A stretch of 64,000 nucleotides of DNA from Hyphomonas sp. (GCF_013823385.1 NZ_PNMA01000014.1:24745-88744); one strand, 5' to 3'; shown: positions 34,567-43,490, counted from the first letter of the stretch. Made by a program: numbers and translations. The notes: a model not told the origin generated them from the letters alone.

Positions 34567-35247
34567 TCAGAACTTGTAGCCGAGGCCGACCCCCACGATC
34601 AGCGGGTTGATGTCCACATCCGCGTTCACCTTGGCGCCGAGAGCGGTGGTGAAGTCGACCGTGACATCCGTGTTGATCCAGACCTTCTTGACGTCGACGT
34701 TGAGTGCCCAGCCGCCTTCCTTGCCATCGAGATCATAGTCGAACCCAGCCTGAAGTGCGGGGCCGAAGCTCGGATCATAATCGATCCCGTCAGCCACAGG
34801 GCCAGCATCTTCGTTGAAGAAGAAAGTCGCGTTGACCCCGGCGCCCACATACGGCTTGAAGCGTGTGCCGTTTTGGAAGTGGTATTGCAGCGTCAGGGTA
34901 GGGGGCAGAAGCCAGACATCGCCCAGATCAACATTGGCATTGGCAAGGGCGCCCGGCACCGTCACGCTGGTTGCTTTCACATCATGGGGGGTTACCCCCA
35001 GGATCAGCTCTGCTGCGATATTCTTGGTGAAGAAGTAGGTGATGTCGAGTTCCGGCACATATCGGTCGCTGATGTCCACGCCGCCTTGCAGGCGGGTGCT
35101 ACCCACGGACAGGGCGCCGGACTCGTCGGGCAGAACGCCGATGACGCGTGCGCGCACCATCCAGGGGTTGTCTTCGGCCGAAGCCGTGCCGGCAAATCCC
35201 ATCAGGGCTGTGCCTGCCATCAAGGTGGCTGCGAGGAGCTTTTTCAT
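34567..35247 (-). CDS. ompW: OmpW-family outer membrane protein
   Basis: OmpW proteins are eight-stranded outer-membrane barrels thought to pass small hydrophobic molecules. The ATG at 35247 begins a signal peptide (MKKLLAATLMAGTALMGFA, cut after ASAE), giving 226 residues. Family features are WMVRARVIGVLPDES, a strand with LPPTLTLQYHF, RFKPYVGAGVNATFFF and the C-terminal IVGVGLGYKF ending in phenylalanine. It has its own terminator and is divergent from the alcohol dehydrogenase gene across a 284-base gap. Confidence 0.95.
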   Translation of the reverse strand: MKKLLAATLMAGTALMGFAGTASAEDNPWMVRARVIGVLPDESGALSVGSTRLQGGVDISDRYVPELDITYFFTKNIAAELILGVTPHDVKATSVTVPGALANANVDLGDVWLLPPTLTLQYHFQNGTRFKPYVGAGVNATFFFNEDAGPVADGIDYDPSFGPALQAGFDYDLDGKEGGWALNVDVKKVWINTDVTVDFTTALGAKVNADVDINPLIVGVGLGYKF

Positions 35248-35494
35248 TGTCGAAACCCGCTGTTTCTGTGAGTGATGAGCATCAGGTAACGCTCTGGAAT
35301 TAAAGGTGAAATTGCCCAGTTTGCCGCGCGGCTCCGGGCCGCGCGGCACATGCGCTCATTTAGGTACTCGTCCGTATTGAGATAAAAATCAGGGGCGGCG
35401 ATGCTGGCCTTTAACTGTGTCCTGCTATCGGGAGGTGCGGCGCTGTGAGCAGCGCGCTGCCCTAGGGAAAGGCTTGCCTTGGCGCAGCGCACTT

Positions 35495-35514
35495 GGGAAC
35501 ATGGCATGTTTCCC
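35495..35514. promoter_or_regulatory. GGGAACATG palindrome upstream of the Fe-alcohol dehydrogenase
   Basis: GGGAACATG (35495-35503) is followed by GCATGTTTCCC (35504-35514), an inverted repeat with one extra T in the right arm. It ends about seven bases before the ribosome-binding site TGGAG, where bound protein would block expression. The remaining 240 bases toward ompW hold no other gene that I can support. Confidence 0.4.
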
Positions 35515-35531
35515 GCCTTCTGGAGTTTCCC

Positions 35532-36665
35532 ATGCCGGTTATGAACTTTCTCACGCAGTGCGTCTTCGATTCTGGCGCGCTCAAGCAGCTTTCCAAACTG
35601 ACAAAGGCACGGGGCATCACGCGCCCCTTCATCGTAACTGATGCGGGGATCAAGGCATCGGGCATTCTTGCAAAGGTCGAAGACGCGCTGGACGTGGCGC
35701 CGGCCGGTGTCTTTGCTGAAACTGTGCCCAACCCCACCGAGGCGCAGACCAAGATCGCAGCCGCCCTCTACAAGGAGTCCGGCGCCGACGGGATCATTGC
35801 GGTGGGCGGTGGTTCTTCCATGGACCATGCCAAGGCGATTGGCCTGATGGCGAGCCATGAGGGCCCGCTGGAAAATTTCGCGGCCATCGTCGGCGGCTCC
35901 AAGCTGGTTGGCAAAATTCCGCCGCTGATCGCCATCCCCACGACGGCGGGAACAGGCTCCGAAGTCTCTATCGGCATGGTCATCATCATGGAGAATGGCC
36001 GCAAGGAAACCTTTGCCTCGCCCAATCTCATTCCGCTCGTCGCCCTTTGCGATCCTGACCTGACGATTGGTCTTCCGGCCGGGCTCACGGCAGCAACCGG
36101 CATGGACGCGCTGACGCATTGCATCGAGGCAGTTCTGACGCCGGCAATCAATCCGCCTGCGGAAGCTATCGGCTATGACGGCGCGCACCGCGCCTTCGCT
36201 ATGGGCATGCTGAAGCGCGCCGTGAAGGATGGTTCGGATGAAGAAGCCCGCTGGCATATGATGATGGCGAGCTATGAAGGAGCGCTTGCCTTCGTGAAGG
36301 GTCTTGGCGGCGTTCATGCGCTCAGCCACGCGGCGGGGCGTCTGCATGAAAAGAAGCTTCACCACGGCACCCTGAACGCCGTCTTCCTTCCGCACATCCT
36401 GCGCTTCCATAACGGAGCAGCAGATGAGAAATATGCCCGCCTGCGCCAGGCAATGGGCCTCAAGGCCGGCGCCGACCTGGCCGATGCCATTCAGGATCTC
36501 AACAATGCCATCGGCATTCCGCCTACGCTGAGCGCCATGGGGCTGACGGCATCGGATGGGCCGGGGATCGTTGAGTATGCGCTGGTCGACCTTGCGCATG
36601 CGGGCAACCCGCGCCCGATGAGTGCGGACGATTACGCAGCCGTCTACGAGATCGCGCTGGGCTGA
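35532..36665 (+). CDS. Iron-containing alcohol dehydrogenase
   Basis: A 377-residue group III (Fe-type) alcohol dehydrogenase that oxidises an alcohol with NAD(P). The cofactor motif is GGGSSMDHAKAIGL, followed by PTTAGTGSEVS. Metal-binding residues lie in ATGMDALTHCIEA, HALSHAAGRLHEKKLHHG and nearby. The ATG at 35532 has TGGAG seven bases upstream; the frame to 35493 is not needed. The substrate is not predictable from sequence. The Tag-like glycosylase gene follows after 10 bases, so they are probably cotranscribed, although a functional link is not obvious. Confidence 0.94.
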   Translation: MPVMNFLTQCVFDSGALKQLSKLTKARGITRPFIVTDAGIKASGILAKVEDALDVAPAGVFAETVPNPTEAQTKIAAALYKESGADGIIAVGGGSSMDHAKAIGLMASHEGPLENFAAIVGGSKLVGKIPPLIAIPTTAGTGSEVSIGMVIIMENGRKETFASPNLIPLVALCDPDLTIGLPAGLTAATGMDALTHCIEAVLTPAINPPAEAIGYDGAHRAFAMGMLKRAVKDGSDEEARWHMMMASYEGALAFVKGLGGVHALSHAAGRLHEKKLHHGTLNAVFLPHILRFHNGAADEKYARLRQAMGLKAGADLADAIQDLNNAIGIPPTLSAMGLTASDGPGIVEYALVDLAHAGNPRPMSADDYAAVYEIALG

Positions 36666-36675
36666 GGACACTTCC

Positions 36676-37350
36676 ATGCAGCGCCGCTTTGATCCCATAC
36701 TGAAGATGGCTGGTAGCCATCATGGGGGAGAGCAGGCGGCGCTTGAGAAGTCGCGCAACGCGCATGCCGTTACGCATCTGGAGAAAGTGCCGGCCGACCG
36801 GTTTCTCTCGGTGATGACGCGCTGCGTGTTCAACGCCGGGTTCAACTGGAAGGTCATTGAAGCAAAGTGGCCGGGCTTCGAGGCGGCCTTTGAGGGTTTC
36901 GATCCGGGCAAGCTCGCATTCTTTGGCGAGGAGATGATGGACCGTCTGATGACGGACGAACGAATCGTGCGCAATGGGCAGAAGATCCGGGCAACGCTTG
37001 AGAATGCAGGCTTCGTTGCCGATGTCGACCACAAGGAGGGAGGTTTTGGCCGCTTTCTCGCAGGTTGGCCGGGAGCGGATCAGCTTGGGCTGCTCACGCT
37101 TCTGAGCCAGCGCGGTTCACGCCTTGGTGGGGCGACGGGTCAGTATTTCCTGCGTTTCGCCGGATGGGATGCGTGGATTGCGTCGCGCGATGTCTGCGCG
37201 GCTCTGGTGCGTGAGGGCGTGCTGGACCGCCCGGCAGCCACCAGCAAGCGCGATCTCGCCGCTCTTCAGGACGCGATCAATGCATACCATTCCGACAGCG
37301 GTTTACCGCGGGCCCAGATCAGCCGGCTACTCGCAATGAGTATCGGCTGA
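36676..37350 (+). CDS. DNA-3-methyladenine glycosylase I (Tag)-like protein
   Basis: A 224-residue protein of the Tag superfamily. LEKVPADRFLSVMTRCVFNAGFNWKVIEAKWPGFEAAFEGFDP contains the Tag core (SVMTRCVFNAGFNWKVIEAK region), and DERIVRNGQKIRATLENA follows. Tag removes 3-methyladenine from alkylated DNA. The N-terminal RCxW segment with the zinc ligands of E. coli Tag is missing, replaced by MQRRFDPILKMAGSHHGG, so this is a divergent branch whose activity is unproven. GAGGA precedes the ATG at 36676. Confidence 0.83.
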   Translation: MQRRFDPILKMAGSHHGGEQAALEKSRNAHAVTHLEKVPADRFLSVMTRCVFNAGFNWKVIEAKWPGFEAAFEGFDPGKLAFFGEEMMDRLMTDERIVRNGQKIRATLENAGFVADVDHKEGGFGRFLAGWPGADQLGLLTLLSQRGSRLGGATGQYFLRFAGWDAWIASRDVCAALVREGVLDRPAATSKRDLAALQDAINAYHSDSGLPRAQISRLLAMSIG

Positions 37351-37363
37351 CGCCGCACAAGGC

Positions 37364-38422
37364 TTACTCGGCAGCAAGCTCCGGCAGGCCGAGAGCAGCT
37401 TCTACATCTGCCCAATTTACGACCTTGAAATTCTGGTTCTCTCCAGACCTGGGGTTTCCGTCATCCTGCACGATCAGAACCCCGCGAGGGAAGCCGGGCA
37501 GGGCGCCGGAATAGACATCCAGACCGTCCGTATGGGTCACTTCATCTATGCCCAGCGCTTCGTTGGCGATGATCGAAAAACTGCCGCGCGGATTATGCGG
37601 AGCTTGCCGCTCATAGACGACGAAGCGATTGGCCGCCTGAGCGGAGACAACTACCCAGCCCGCGCCGTTTGCGCCTCTCCAGATGGATACCCCTTCCACA
37701 TCGGCGACCAGGCCGGCCGCGCCGCCAACCGTATCGACGAGAACGGGCTGAGGCGCTTCTTCGCGATAAGCGACCGTCCACAGCCCTCGGTCTTCCTCTC
37801 CGACGAAGATAAGGCCGTTCGTCTCGTCAAAGACGCAGCCTTCAAGTTGGGTTTCGAGTTTGACCGATTTCAGCAGGTCTCCGCTGAGTTCAGCCTGGTC
37901 CACCGAAAGTGACCAGATCTGCAGCGTCCCGTCCTTGTACGTCACGCCGGCAAGATCCCGGCCCTCTTCTCGAGCCTGGCAAATGCCGTAGGGCTCAATC
38001 GTATTAGTTGGAATATCGCCGCGATGGCTGACCTCTCCGGTCATCCGGTCGATGAGGAAGACCGAGATGGCGTTGACCTGATCATTGCTGGCAACGGCAA
38101 TATCGAAGGGTCGATCTGTGGACTGACGAACATCCACATTGTTGATGAGGCCGATAGGCAGGCGCTGAACTTCCGCACCATCGAGCCCGAAGACGACCAG
38201 GCCTTCCTTCTTGTTGGTGCCAAGGATCAGGGATTTCGCCGGATCAGCAGGGTGTTGCCACAGGGCCGGATCATCCGCCGCATCCCCTTTGGCGCCGGCA
38301 GGCGCCGTTTCAACGCTGGCCATAACGAATTTCTGGCCCTCGATCACAGGGGCGGGTGCAGACGCGCAGGCGCCCGCTGTCAGGGCAAGAGAGAGGACAA
38401 GGGCGGACCGGAAGAACGGCAT
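37364..38422 (-). CDS. Phytase-like beta-propeller lipoprotein
   Basis: A 352-residue secreted protein with a lipoprotein signal (cysteine in LTAGACASA, about residue 19). DAADDPALWQHPADPAKSLILGTNKKEGLVVF (DDPALWQHPADPAKSLILGT core) is the opening of alkaline 3-phytases, six-bladed calcium-dependent propellers. Later blades include DVRQSTDRPFDIAVASND, IEPYGICQAREEG, GCVFDETNGLIFVGEEDRGLW and VEGVSIW. Phytases release phosphate from inositol hexakisphosphate; related propellers may act on other phosphoesters. It would work in the periplasm or at the outer membrane. A CHAD gene lies just upstream on the same strand. Confidence 0.9.
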   Translation of the reverse strand: MPFFRSALVLSLALTAGACASAPAPVIEGQKFVMASVETAPAGAKGDAADDPALWQHPADPAKSLILGTNKKEGLVVFGLDGAEVQRLPIGLINNVDVRQSTDRPFDIAVASNDQVNAISVFLIDRMTGEVSHRGDIPTNTIEPYGICQAREEGRDLAGVTYKDGTLQIWSLSVDQAELSGDLLKSVKLETQLEGCVFDETNGLIFVGEEDRGLWTVAYREEAPQPVLVDTVGGAAGLVADVEGVSIWRGANGAGWVVVSAQAANRFVVYERQAPHNPRGSFSIIANEALGIDEVTHTDGLDVYSGALPGFPRGVLIVQDDGNPRSGENQNFKVVNWADVEAALGLPELAAE

Positions 38423-38504
38423 GGGGACTCCTGAGAAGCAGGCGAGTGGCGATTCGCAGCCTCCTTTATCTATGCTGCGTGACAGTATCGCGACGAAGCC
38501 TTGT

Positions 38505-39383
38505 TCAGGTCCCGCTGGCCTCCCAATAAGCGGCCCATCTGGCGGTAAGCGCTGCCGGTTTCTCAGCGGCGAGCAGGCGCGAGATGCGCTCGGCCTTCTT
38601 CAGAAGCCTTTTCTGATCCCGTGCGGTAGCGCGCAGAAGGGTTTTCAGAGTGCCCTTGTCCAGCCGGTCTTCAGGCAAAGCTTTGAGCGCGGCCACAAGC
38701 AGTTCGCTGTCGCGCCAGTCCCCCAGGCTTTCGGAGAGCCGGTTTGCCATGCGGGCGTGGCCGTCCATGGCATCCGGGCAGATACGTCCCAGCAGAAGGG
38801 TATGGTGCCAATGGCTCTTGGCGCTTTTCCGCCAATCATGGATCGCTTCTTCCTCGCCCGTGCGGATCGCCTCTGAGAAGTTTCGCCTCAGCTTCCGGTA
38901 GCTGCGCTTGAGGCCGGGCTGCAGCGCGTCGAAGCCTTCCGCACGAATATCCCAGCCGGCGGCCCGTTTGGCCGCGCTTCGCATATCGCGTCCGAAGGTT
39001 TTCAGGAGTTTGGAGGTTGCCACGGCGCCGCTGGGCGCGCCGGTATTACCGGCGAGGGCGGCTTCAGCATCGGCGAGCGTCTCTGGCGGCAGTTTCAGGC
39101 TCCGCAGGCTATCCAGGATGGCGCCAGAGTCCCGCGCTTCAGAGAGATTGCGGGCTGCGTCTCTCAGGGCAGCATTCTCAATTGACGCCTCATCAAATAC
39201 CGGTCCGATGAGGCGGATCAGGGAGCGTAGCCGCTTGGTGCATTTGCGCACCTCGTGAACCTTCCGGGGGGCTGGCAGATCTGCAGCGGCAATGACCTCT
39301 GCTATCCGCGCAAATTCTTCCCCGGCGATGCGCCGGACGCCCTCTTCAACCGTCTCGCTGCCTGGTTTCAGTCGATAAGCCAT
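38505..39383 (-). CDS. CHAD domain protein
   Basis: CHAD domains are bundles of helices with conserved histidines and basic residues that bind inorganic polyphosphate. The 292-residue protein has VHEVRKCTKRLRSLIRLI near residue 43 and the repeat counterpart EEAIHDWRKSAKSHWHHTLLL near residue 190 (HDWRKSAKSHWHHTLLL core), so the two halves of the domain are present. No CYTH domain is attached. The C-terminus is lysine/arginine rich. It precedes the phytase-like gene by 82 bases on the same strand, a possible phosphate-related pair. Confidence 0.9.
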   Translation of the reverse strand: MAYRLKPGSETVEEGVRRIAGEEFARIAEVIAAADLPAPRKVHEVRKCTKRLRSLIRLIGPVFDEASIENAALRDAARNLSEARDSGAILDSLRSLKLPPETLADAEAALAGNTGAPSGAVATSKLLKTFGRDMRSAAKRAAGWDIRAEGFDALQPGLKRSYRKLRRNFSEAIRTGEEEAIHDWRKSAKSHWHHTLLLGRICPDAMDGHARMANRLSESLGDWRDSELLVAALKALPEDRLDKGTLKTLLRATARDQKRLLKKAERISRLLAAEKPAALTARWAAYWEASGT

Positions 39384-39537
39384 GGTGTTGCGATCTATCC
39401 TCCCTCCGCGTCCGGCAGGGGCAAGCTCTCACAAGCTGGGCCGGGCTGCCAATCTGATCGCTCTCAGGGCGAGTGCGATCTACAGAATCCTGTCAAAAAT
39501 CTACATGTCTTTGCCGCGAATCCGGCGATAAGGGATC

Positions 39538-39960
39538 ATGCTTCAAAGCCTTCAGACCCTCTCCAATGGCATCGCCCTTATAACCTGCGCCATGGCGATC
39601 GGGGCCTCCTGGGTTGCCGCGATCGCGTCTCCCAATTGCAGCTTTGACAAGCTGACCGGGGCGCGGGCCGACACGCATGTGCGTGAACTGCTGTACCGGA
39701 CGGCAACACCAATTGCCGGTATGATGCTGGTATCCGGCGCGCTTTTCCTGCTGGCCACCAGCTGGATTGCTGGCACGGTGGCCTTGGTGTCCAGCTTTGG
39801 GTTCTTCTCGACGCGAATGATGCTTGCGCCGAAGGAAGGCAAGAACCCCAAGGGCGTCCGCACGCGCCGCAAGGAACAACGGGGCAGTTCGGTCATGCTT
39901 TCGCTGATGTTCACGGTCGCAGCAGCGGCGGCTGCAGTTCTGGGGCTTTTCGGCCTCTAG
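39538..39960 (+). CDS. Small membrane protein of unknown function
   Basis: A 140-residue protein with about four hydrophobic segments: ALITCAMAIGASWVAAI, IAGMMLVSGALFLLATSW, IAGTVALVSSFGFFSTRMM and MLSLMFTVAAAAAAVLGLFGL. A basic loop (KNPKGVRTRRKEQRGS) separates the last two. I do not recognise a family. It shares the four bases CTAG at its stop with the convergent gene. Confidence 0.7.
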   Translation: MLQSLQTLSNGIALITCAMAIGASWVAAIASPNCSFDKLTGARADTHVRELLYRTATPIAGMMLVSGALFLLATSWIAGTVALVSSFGFFSTRMMLAPKEGKNPKGVRTRRKEQRGSSVMLSLMFTVAAAAAAVLGLFGL

Positions 39961-40340
39961 GCCATCACCAGCCAGAGACAGCCCATTTCATGCAGTTTCC
40001 GGAAGCTCTCCGATGATCGCTGCGCGGCAGACTTTGCCAGCCGGCCGGCCGTTTTCCTGTTGGCAGCGAGCATCATCACACAAATGATTAGCCCAAGCCC
40101 GGCCATCCACCAGCCGACAACCAGGGCTGCAATGACGCCCACCAGACAGGCCAGATAGGCCAGCCCGTCGAGGATGCGCAGGCGAATGTGCAGCCAACGG
40201 CCAAAGGGTTTCAGCAGTTCCGGGTGGCGGTGCAGCGTTTCGGCATCAATGGCGAAACGGGTGCCCGGCGTATTCTCGAAGATCAAGGCCCGGGTCATTC
40301 GGCCATCGTCATGTGGGTTGGGCTGGCAGCTCAGAAACAT
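39957..40340 (-). CDS. Small membrane protein of unknown function
   Basis: A 127-residue protein from the ATG at 40340, which has GGAG nine bases upstream; an in-frame ATG at 40298 is also possible. Two adjacent hydrophobic segments (LAYLACLVGVIAALVVGWWM and AGLGLIICVMMLAA) are flanked by a soluble N-terminus and a basic C-terminal tail (RKTAGRLAKSAAQRSSE). The family is not recognised. Confidence 0.6.
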   Translation of the reverse strand: MFLSCQPNPHDDGRMTRALIFENTPGTRFAIDAETLHRHPELLKPFGRWLHIRLRILDGLAYLACLVGVIAALVVGWWMAGLGLIICVMMLAANRKTAGRLAKSAAQRSSESFRKLHEMGCLWLVMA

Positions 40341-40553
40341 CAGCAAAGCTCCGGGCAGGATTCTCCCCTGAAGAGAATAGCTACCTTCGGAATGTTAACT
40401 CTGTGCGGGCTGCGGCACGGAAGTTTCAGGGTTTTTCAAGACTTTCGGTTAACCCTCATATTTCCCCTGGGGTAAGTCCTGGCTGGCGAAACCATTTGCC
40501 GGAGCGTTTTTTGGGGCGTACGCTGCACTGCAGCAAAAAGGGTTTGAAAGACG

Positions 40554-41855
40554 ATGCTCTATTCCCTTGTCGAACTGAACCGGGTGGCCATGGCGCCGAT
40601 GCGGCTTGCCGCGCGGGCGGGGCGCGCGGCGCTGAACTCCCCGTTCAACCCGATGGGCCATACCAGCTATGGCAAGTCCCTTGCGGCGATGGCGGATGTG
40701 TTTGAAAGCGCGACGCGCTATTACGGCAAGCCGGAATGGCGCATCTCGTCTGTCCGGATCAACAGCATTGATGTCCCGGTTGAGCCTCAGACTGCCTGGC
40801 GGTCTCCCTGGTGCGGCCTCGTTCATTTCAAGAAGGACGCGGATCGCCTTGCCCAGGCGCGCCGCATGGACGCGGCGCCGCTGCCGCGTCTGCTGATTGT
40901 GGCGCCGCTTTCGGGCCATTATGCAACGCTGCTGCGCGGAACCGTCGAAGGTTTTCTTGAGACGCACGATGTTTACATCACGGATTGGACCGATGCGCGC
41001 ATGGCGCCGGTGTGGCTCGGCCGCTTCGATCTGGATGATTATATCGACCATGTCCGCAAGATGCTGACTCATCTGGGCGGGGGGGCGCATGTGCTCGCGG
41101 TCTGTCAGCCCGGGCCGCCGGTCCTCGCCGCCATCTCGATGATGGCTGAGGATCAAGACCCGGCGCTTCCGGCGACCATGACTTTCATGGGCTCGCCGAT
41201 AGATGCCCGCCGCTCGCCGACTGTTCCGAACAAGCTTGCCGAGGAACGCCCGTTCGACTGGTTCGAGCAGAACATGATCTATACCGTGCCGGCGCCCTAT
41301 CCGGGTGTTCTGCGCCGCGTCTATCCCGGCTTTGTGCAGCTGGCCTCATTCATGAACATGAATTGGGACCGCCATGTCGATGCGCACTGGAAATTCTTCA
41401 ATCACCTGGTTGGGGGCGACGGCGACAACGCCGCCAAGCACCGTGAGTTCTATGATGAATACCTCTCCGTCCTGGATCTGACGGAAGAGTTCTACCTGCA
41501 GACCATCCAGCGCGTGTTTCAGGAACATCACCTGCCGCGCGGTATCTACAAGTACCGCGGCGAGCGCCTTGTGAAACCGGAAGCGGTCCGTACGGTGGCC
41601 TTGATGACGGTGGAAGGTGAGAAGGACGATATTTCAGGTATCGGTCAGACCCAGGCTGCGCACGACATCTGCAAGAATATCCCGGAAGATATGCGTACGG
41701 ACTATATTCAACCCGGTGTTGGCCATTACGGTGTCTTCAACGGATCGCGGTTCGAAACCGAGATTGCGCCTCGGGTCACTCAGTTCACCCGCCGCTTCAC
41801 GGTGCGCGAGAAGGAAGAAGCCGCTCAAGCCGCGACTGTTTCAAAACGCCGGTAA
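40554..41855 (+). CDS. phaZ: Intracellular polyhydroxyalkanoate depolymerase PhaZ
   Basis: PhaZ breaks down stored poly-3-hydroxybutyrate granules. The 433-residue protein has the family start MLYSLVELNRVAMAPMRLAA and NPMGHTSYGKSLAAMADVFE. The lipase-like nucleophile elbow has cysteine in place of serine (AVCQPGPPVLAA, Cys184), typical of intracellular short-chain PHA depolymerases. VPWCGLVHF-type sequence precedes it, and the C-terminus has MTVEGEKDDISGIGQTQAAH and QPGVGHYGVFNGSRF, with the catalytic Asp and His. It implies that the cell stores PHB. No phaC lies nearby. It appears to be monocistronic. Confidence 0.96.
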   Translation: MLYSLVELNRVAMAPMRLAARAGRAALNSPFNPMGHTSYGKSLAAMADVFESATRYYGKPEWRISSVRINSIDVPVEPQTAWRSPWCGLVHFKKDADRLAQARRMDAAPLPRLLIVAPLSGHYATLLRGTVEGFLETHDVYITDWTDARMAPVWLGRFDLDDYIDHVRKMLTHLGGGAHVLAVCQPGPPVLAAISMMAEDQDPALPATMTFMGSPIDARRSPTVPNKLAEERPFDWFEQNMIYTVPAPYPGVLRRVYPGFVQLASFMNMNWDRHVDAHWKFFNHLVGGDGDNAAKHREFYDEYLSVLDLTEEFYLQTIQRVFQEHHLPRGIYKYRGERLVKPEAVRTVALMTVEGEKDDISGIGQTQAAHDICKNIPEDMRTDYIQPGVGHYGVFNGSRFETEIAPRVTQFTRRFTVREKEEAAQAATVSKRR

Positions 41856-41861
41856 TCGCTC

Positions 41862-42935
41862 TCAGGCGCACACCGTCGCTTCGAAATCCAGCAATTCGAC
41901 TTCGGGGCTGAGATGGCCTTCCTTGTGCGGCTCTTCGCTGGCCAGCGCGGTGGAAAGGTATTTTTTGTTATCGTCGCAGAAGACGGTGGCGACGCACGCC
42001 GCATCCCCCAGCTTCTCCGCGGCGATCAGGGCGCCTATGAGATTTGCGCCCGAAGAAATGCCTACGCCAAGCCCCAGTTCGCGTGCCAGACGCTGCGCCA
42101 TGCGGATGGCGTCGCCGTCAGACACGGCGATCACCTCATCAAGCTGATCCAGCTTCACAAGCGCCGGAATGAAATCATCCGAGATGCCCTGGATGCGGTG
42201 CTGTCCCACCTTGTGGCCCGTGGAGAGGGTGGGAGACTCCAGCGGCTCAAGCGGGTGAATCCTTGCCTTCGGGAACGCTGCCTTCAACGCGCGGCCAACA
42301 CCCATTACGGTTCCGCCCGTGCCGACACCCGCCACAAAGGCATCAGGTTTTGCGCCGAGACATGCCAGCTGATTGATCAGTTCACGGGCTGTCGTGTTGG
42401 TGTGGGCGGCTGAATTGTCGGCGTTTGAAAACTGACAGGGAAGGAACACATCGTTCCGGCTGGCAGCCAGCTGCTCGGTGGCCGCAATCGCGCCGATAAA
42501 ACCACCCGCCTCGCGGCTGAGGAGGTTGAGGTTCGCCCCCAGGCTGCGCAGCAGGTTCTTGCGTTCATCGCTCATCCAGTCCGGCATGAAGATCTCAACC
42601 GGATGGCCAAGCGCGCGGCCAAGGGCGGTGAGTGCGATGCCGGCATTGCCGCTCGTGGCTTCCGCAATCGTATCGCCGGGCATCAGCGCGCCGGAGCGAT
42701 AGGCGCAGGCGAGGATCGACAGGGCCATCCGGTCCTTGATGGAGCCGGTCAGATTGTAGTGCTCTGCCTTTGCGTGGATGACGCGTTCCCGGCCCCGGAA
42801 CCGCAAGCGGATAGACAGCATCGGCGTGCGCCCGATCAGGGCGGAAAGCGCCTTCAGCCGCGCCTCCTGGCAAGCGGGGGCCGCGTGGGGAGACGTGATG
42901 GCTGGCTGCTGAAGAGTGGAGGCGGGCTGAGGCAT
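41862..42935 (-). CDS. Cysteine-synthase-like PLP enzyme
   Basis: A 357-residue fold-type II PLP enzyme similar to O-acetylserine sulfhydrylase. The Schiff-base lysine is in [13 protein letters not shown], the substrate-binding loop is [13 protein letters not shown], and the phosphate loop is [12 protein letters not shown]. It is about 40 residues longer than CysK, with an extra N-terminal segment. The divergent Lrp/AsnC gene, 96 bases away, suggests amino-acid-responsive control. Lrp-controlled relatives can act as cysteine desulfhydrases, so synthesis and degradation of cysteine are both possible; sequence alone does not decide. Confidence 0.88.
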   Translation of the reverse strand: MPQPASTLQQPAITSPHAAPACQEARLKALSALIGRTPMLSIRLRFRGRERVIHAKAEHYNLTGSIKDRMALSILACAYRSGALMPGDTIAEATSGNAGIALTALGRALGHPVEIFMPDWMSDERKNLLRSLGANLNLLSREAGGFIGAIAATEQLAASRNDVFLPCQFSNADNSAAHTNTTARELINQLACLGAKPDAFVAGVGTGGTVMGVGRALKAAFPKARIHPLEPLESPTLSTGHKVGQHRIQGISDDFIPALVKLDQLDEVIAVSDGDAIRMAQRLARELGLGVGISSGANLIGALIAAEKLGDAACVATVFCDDNKKYLSTALASEEPHKEGHLSPEVELLDFEATVCA

Positions 42936-43009
42936 ATGAGGAGAGTCTCATAGCGCGCGTGTAAACTCATCTCATGAAGTCACCTATGAATGCCATTGTA
43001 TGATAATAA

Positions 43010-43031
43010 ATTTCGGATAGTAATCCGAAAT
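43010..43031. promoter_or_regulatory. Inverted repeat touching the lrp start codon
   Basis: ATTTCGGAT (43010-43018) and ATCCGAAAT (43023-43031) form a perfect 9-bp inverted repeat with the spacer AGTA. It ends at the base before the ATG at 43032 and takes the place of a ribosome-binding site. It lies in the gap between the divergent Lrp and cysteine-synthase-like genes, so it is a likely Lrp operator (inference). Confidence 0.6.
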
Positions 43032-43490
43032 ATGGAAAATATTGACGATACCGATCGGGCAATTCTGCGTCTGCTCCAATCAGATGCCAGCATATCGCTC
43101 GAATCGATGGCCGATCGTGTCAGCATTTCGGTCAATACGTGCTGGCGGCGCGTGAAGCGGCTGGAAGAGGCGGGCATTCTTTCCCGGCGGGTCGCGCTGA
43201 TTGATCCGGAAAAGGTGGGGTTGGCCCAGACGGTGTTCGTCGCCATCCGCACCCGGGACCATTCTGCTACCTGGCTCCAGCGCTTTGCCACAGCGGTCCA
43301 GTCGATCCCGGAAGTGATCGAGTTCTATCGGATGGCAGGAGATGTCGACTATCTGCTGAAAGTTCAGGTGCGCAGCGTGGCGGACTATGACCGCGTTTAC
43401 AAAGCGCTGATCGCCAGGGTCGATCTGGCGGATGTCAGCGCCACCTTTGCCATGGAGTGTCTGAAAAACACGACCGAATTGCCGCTCTAG
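43032..43490 (+). CDS. Lrp/AsnC family transcriptional regulator
   Basis: A 152-residue regulator with an N-terminal winged helix (IDDTDRAILRLLQSDASISLESMADRV, shown as DDTDRAILRLLQSDASISL; CWRRVKRLEEAGILSRRVAL) and a C-terminal RAM ligand-binding domain (VIEFYRMAGDVDYLLKV). The start at 43032 gives the usual MENIDDTDRAIL; an in-frame ATG at 42990 would put the palindrome into coding sequence. No Shine-Dalgarno sequence is visible before either, so translation may be leaderless. The divergent cysteine-synthase-like gene is the likely target. Confidence 0.93.
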   Translation: MENIDDTDRAILRLLQSDASISLESMADRVSISVNTCWRRVKRLEEAGILSRRVALIDPEKVGLAQTVFVAIRTRDHSATWLQRFATAVQSIPEVIEFYRMAGDVDYLLKVQVRSVADYDRVYKALIARVDLADVSATFAMECLKNTTELPL

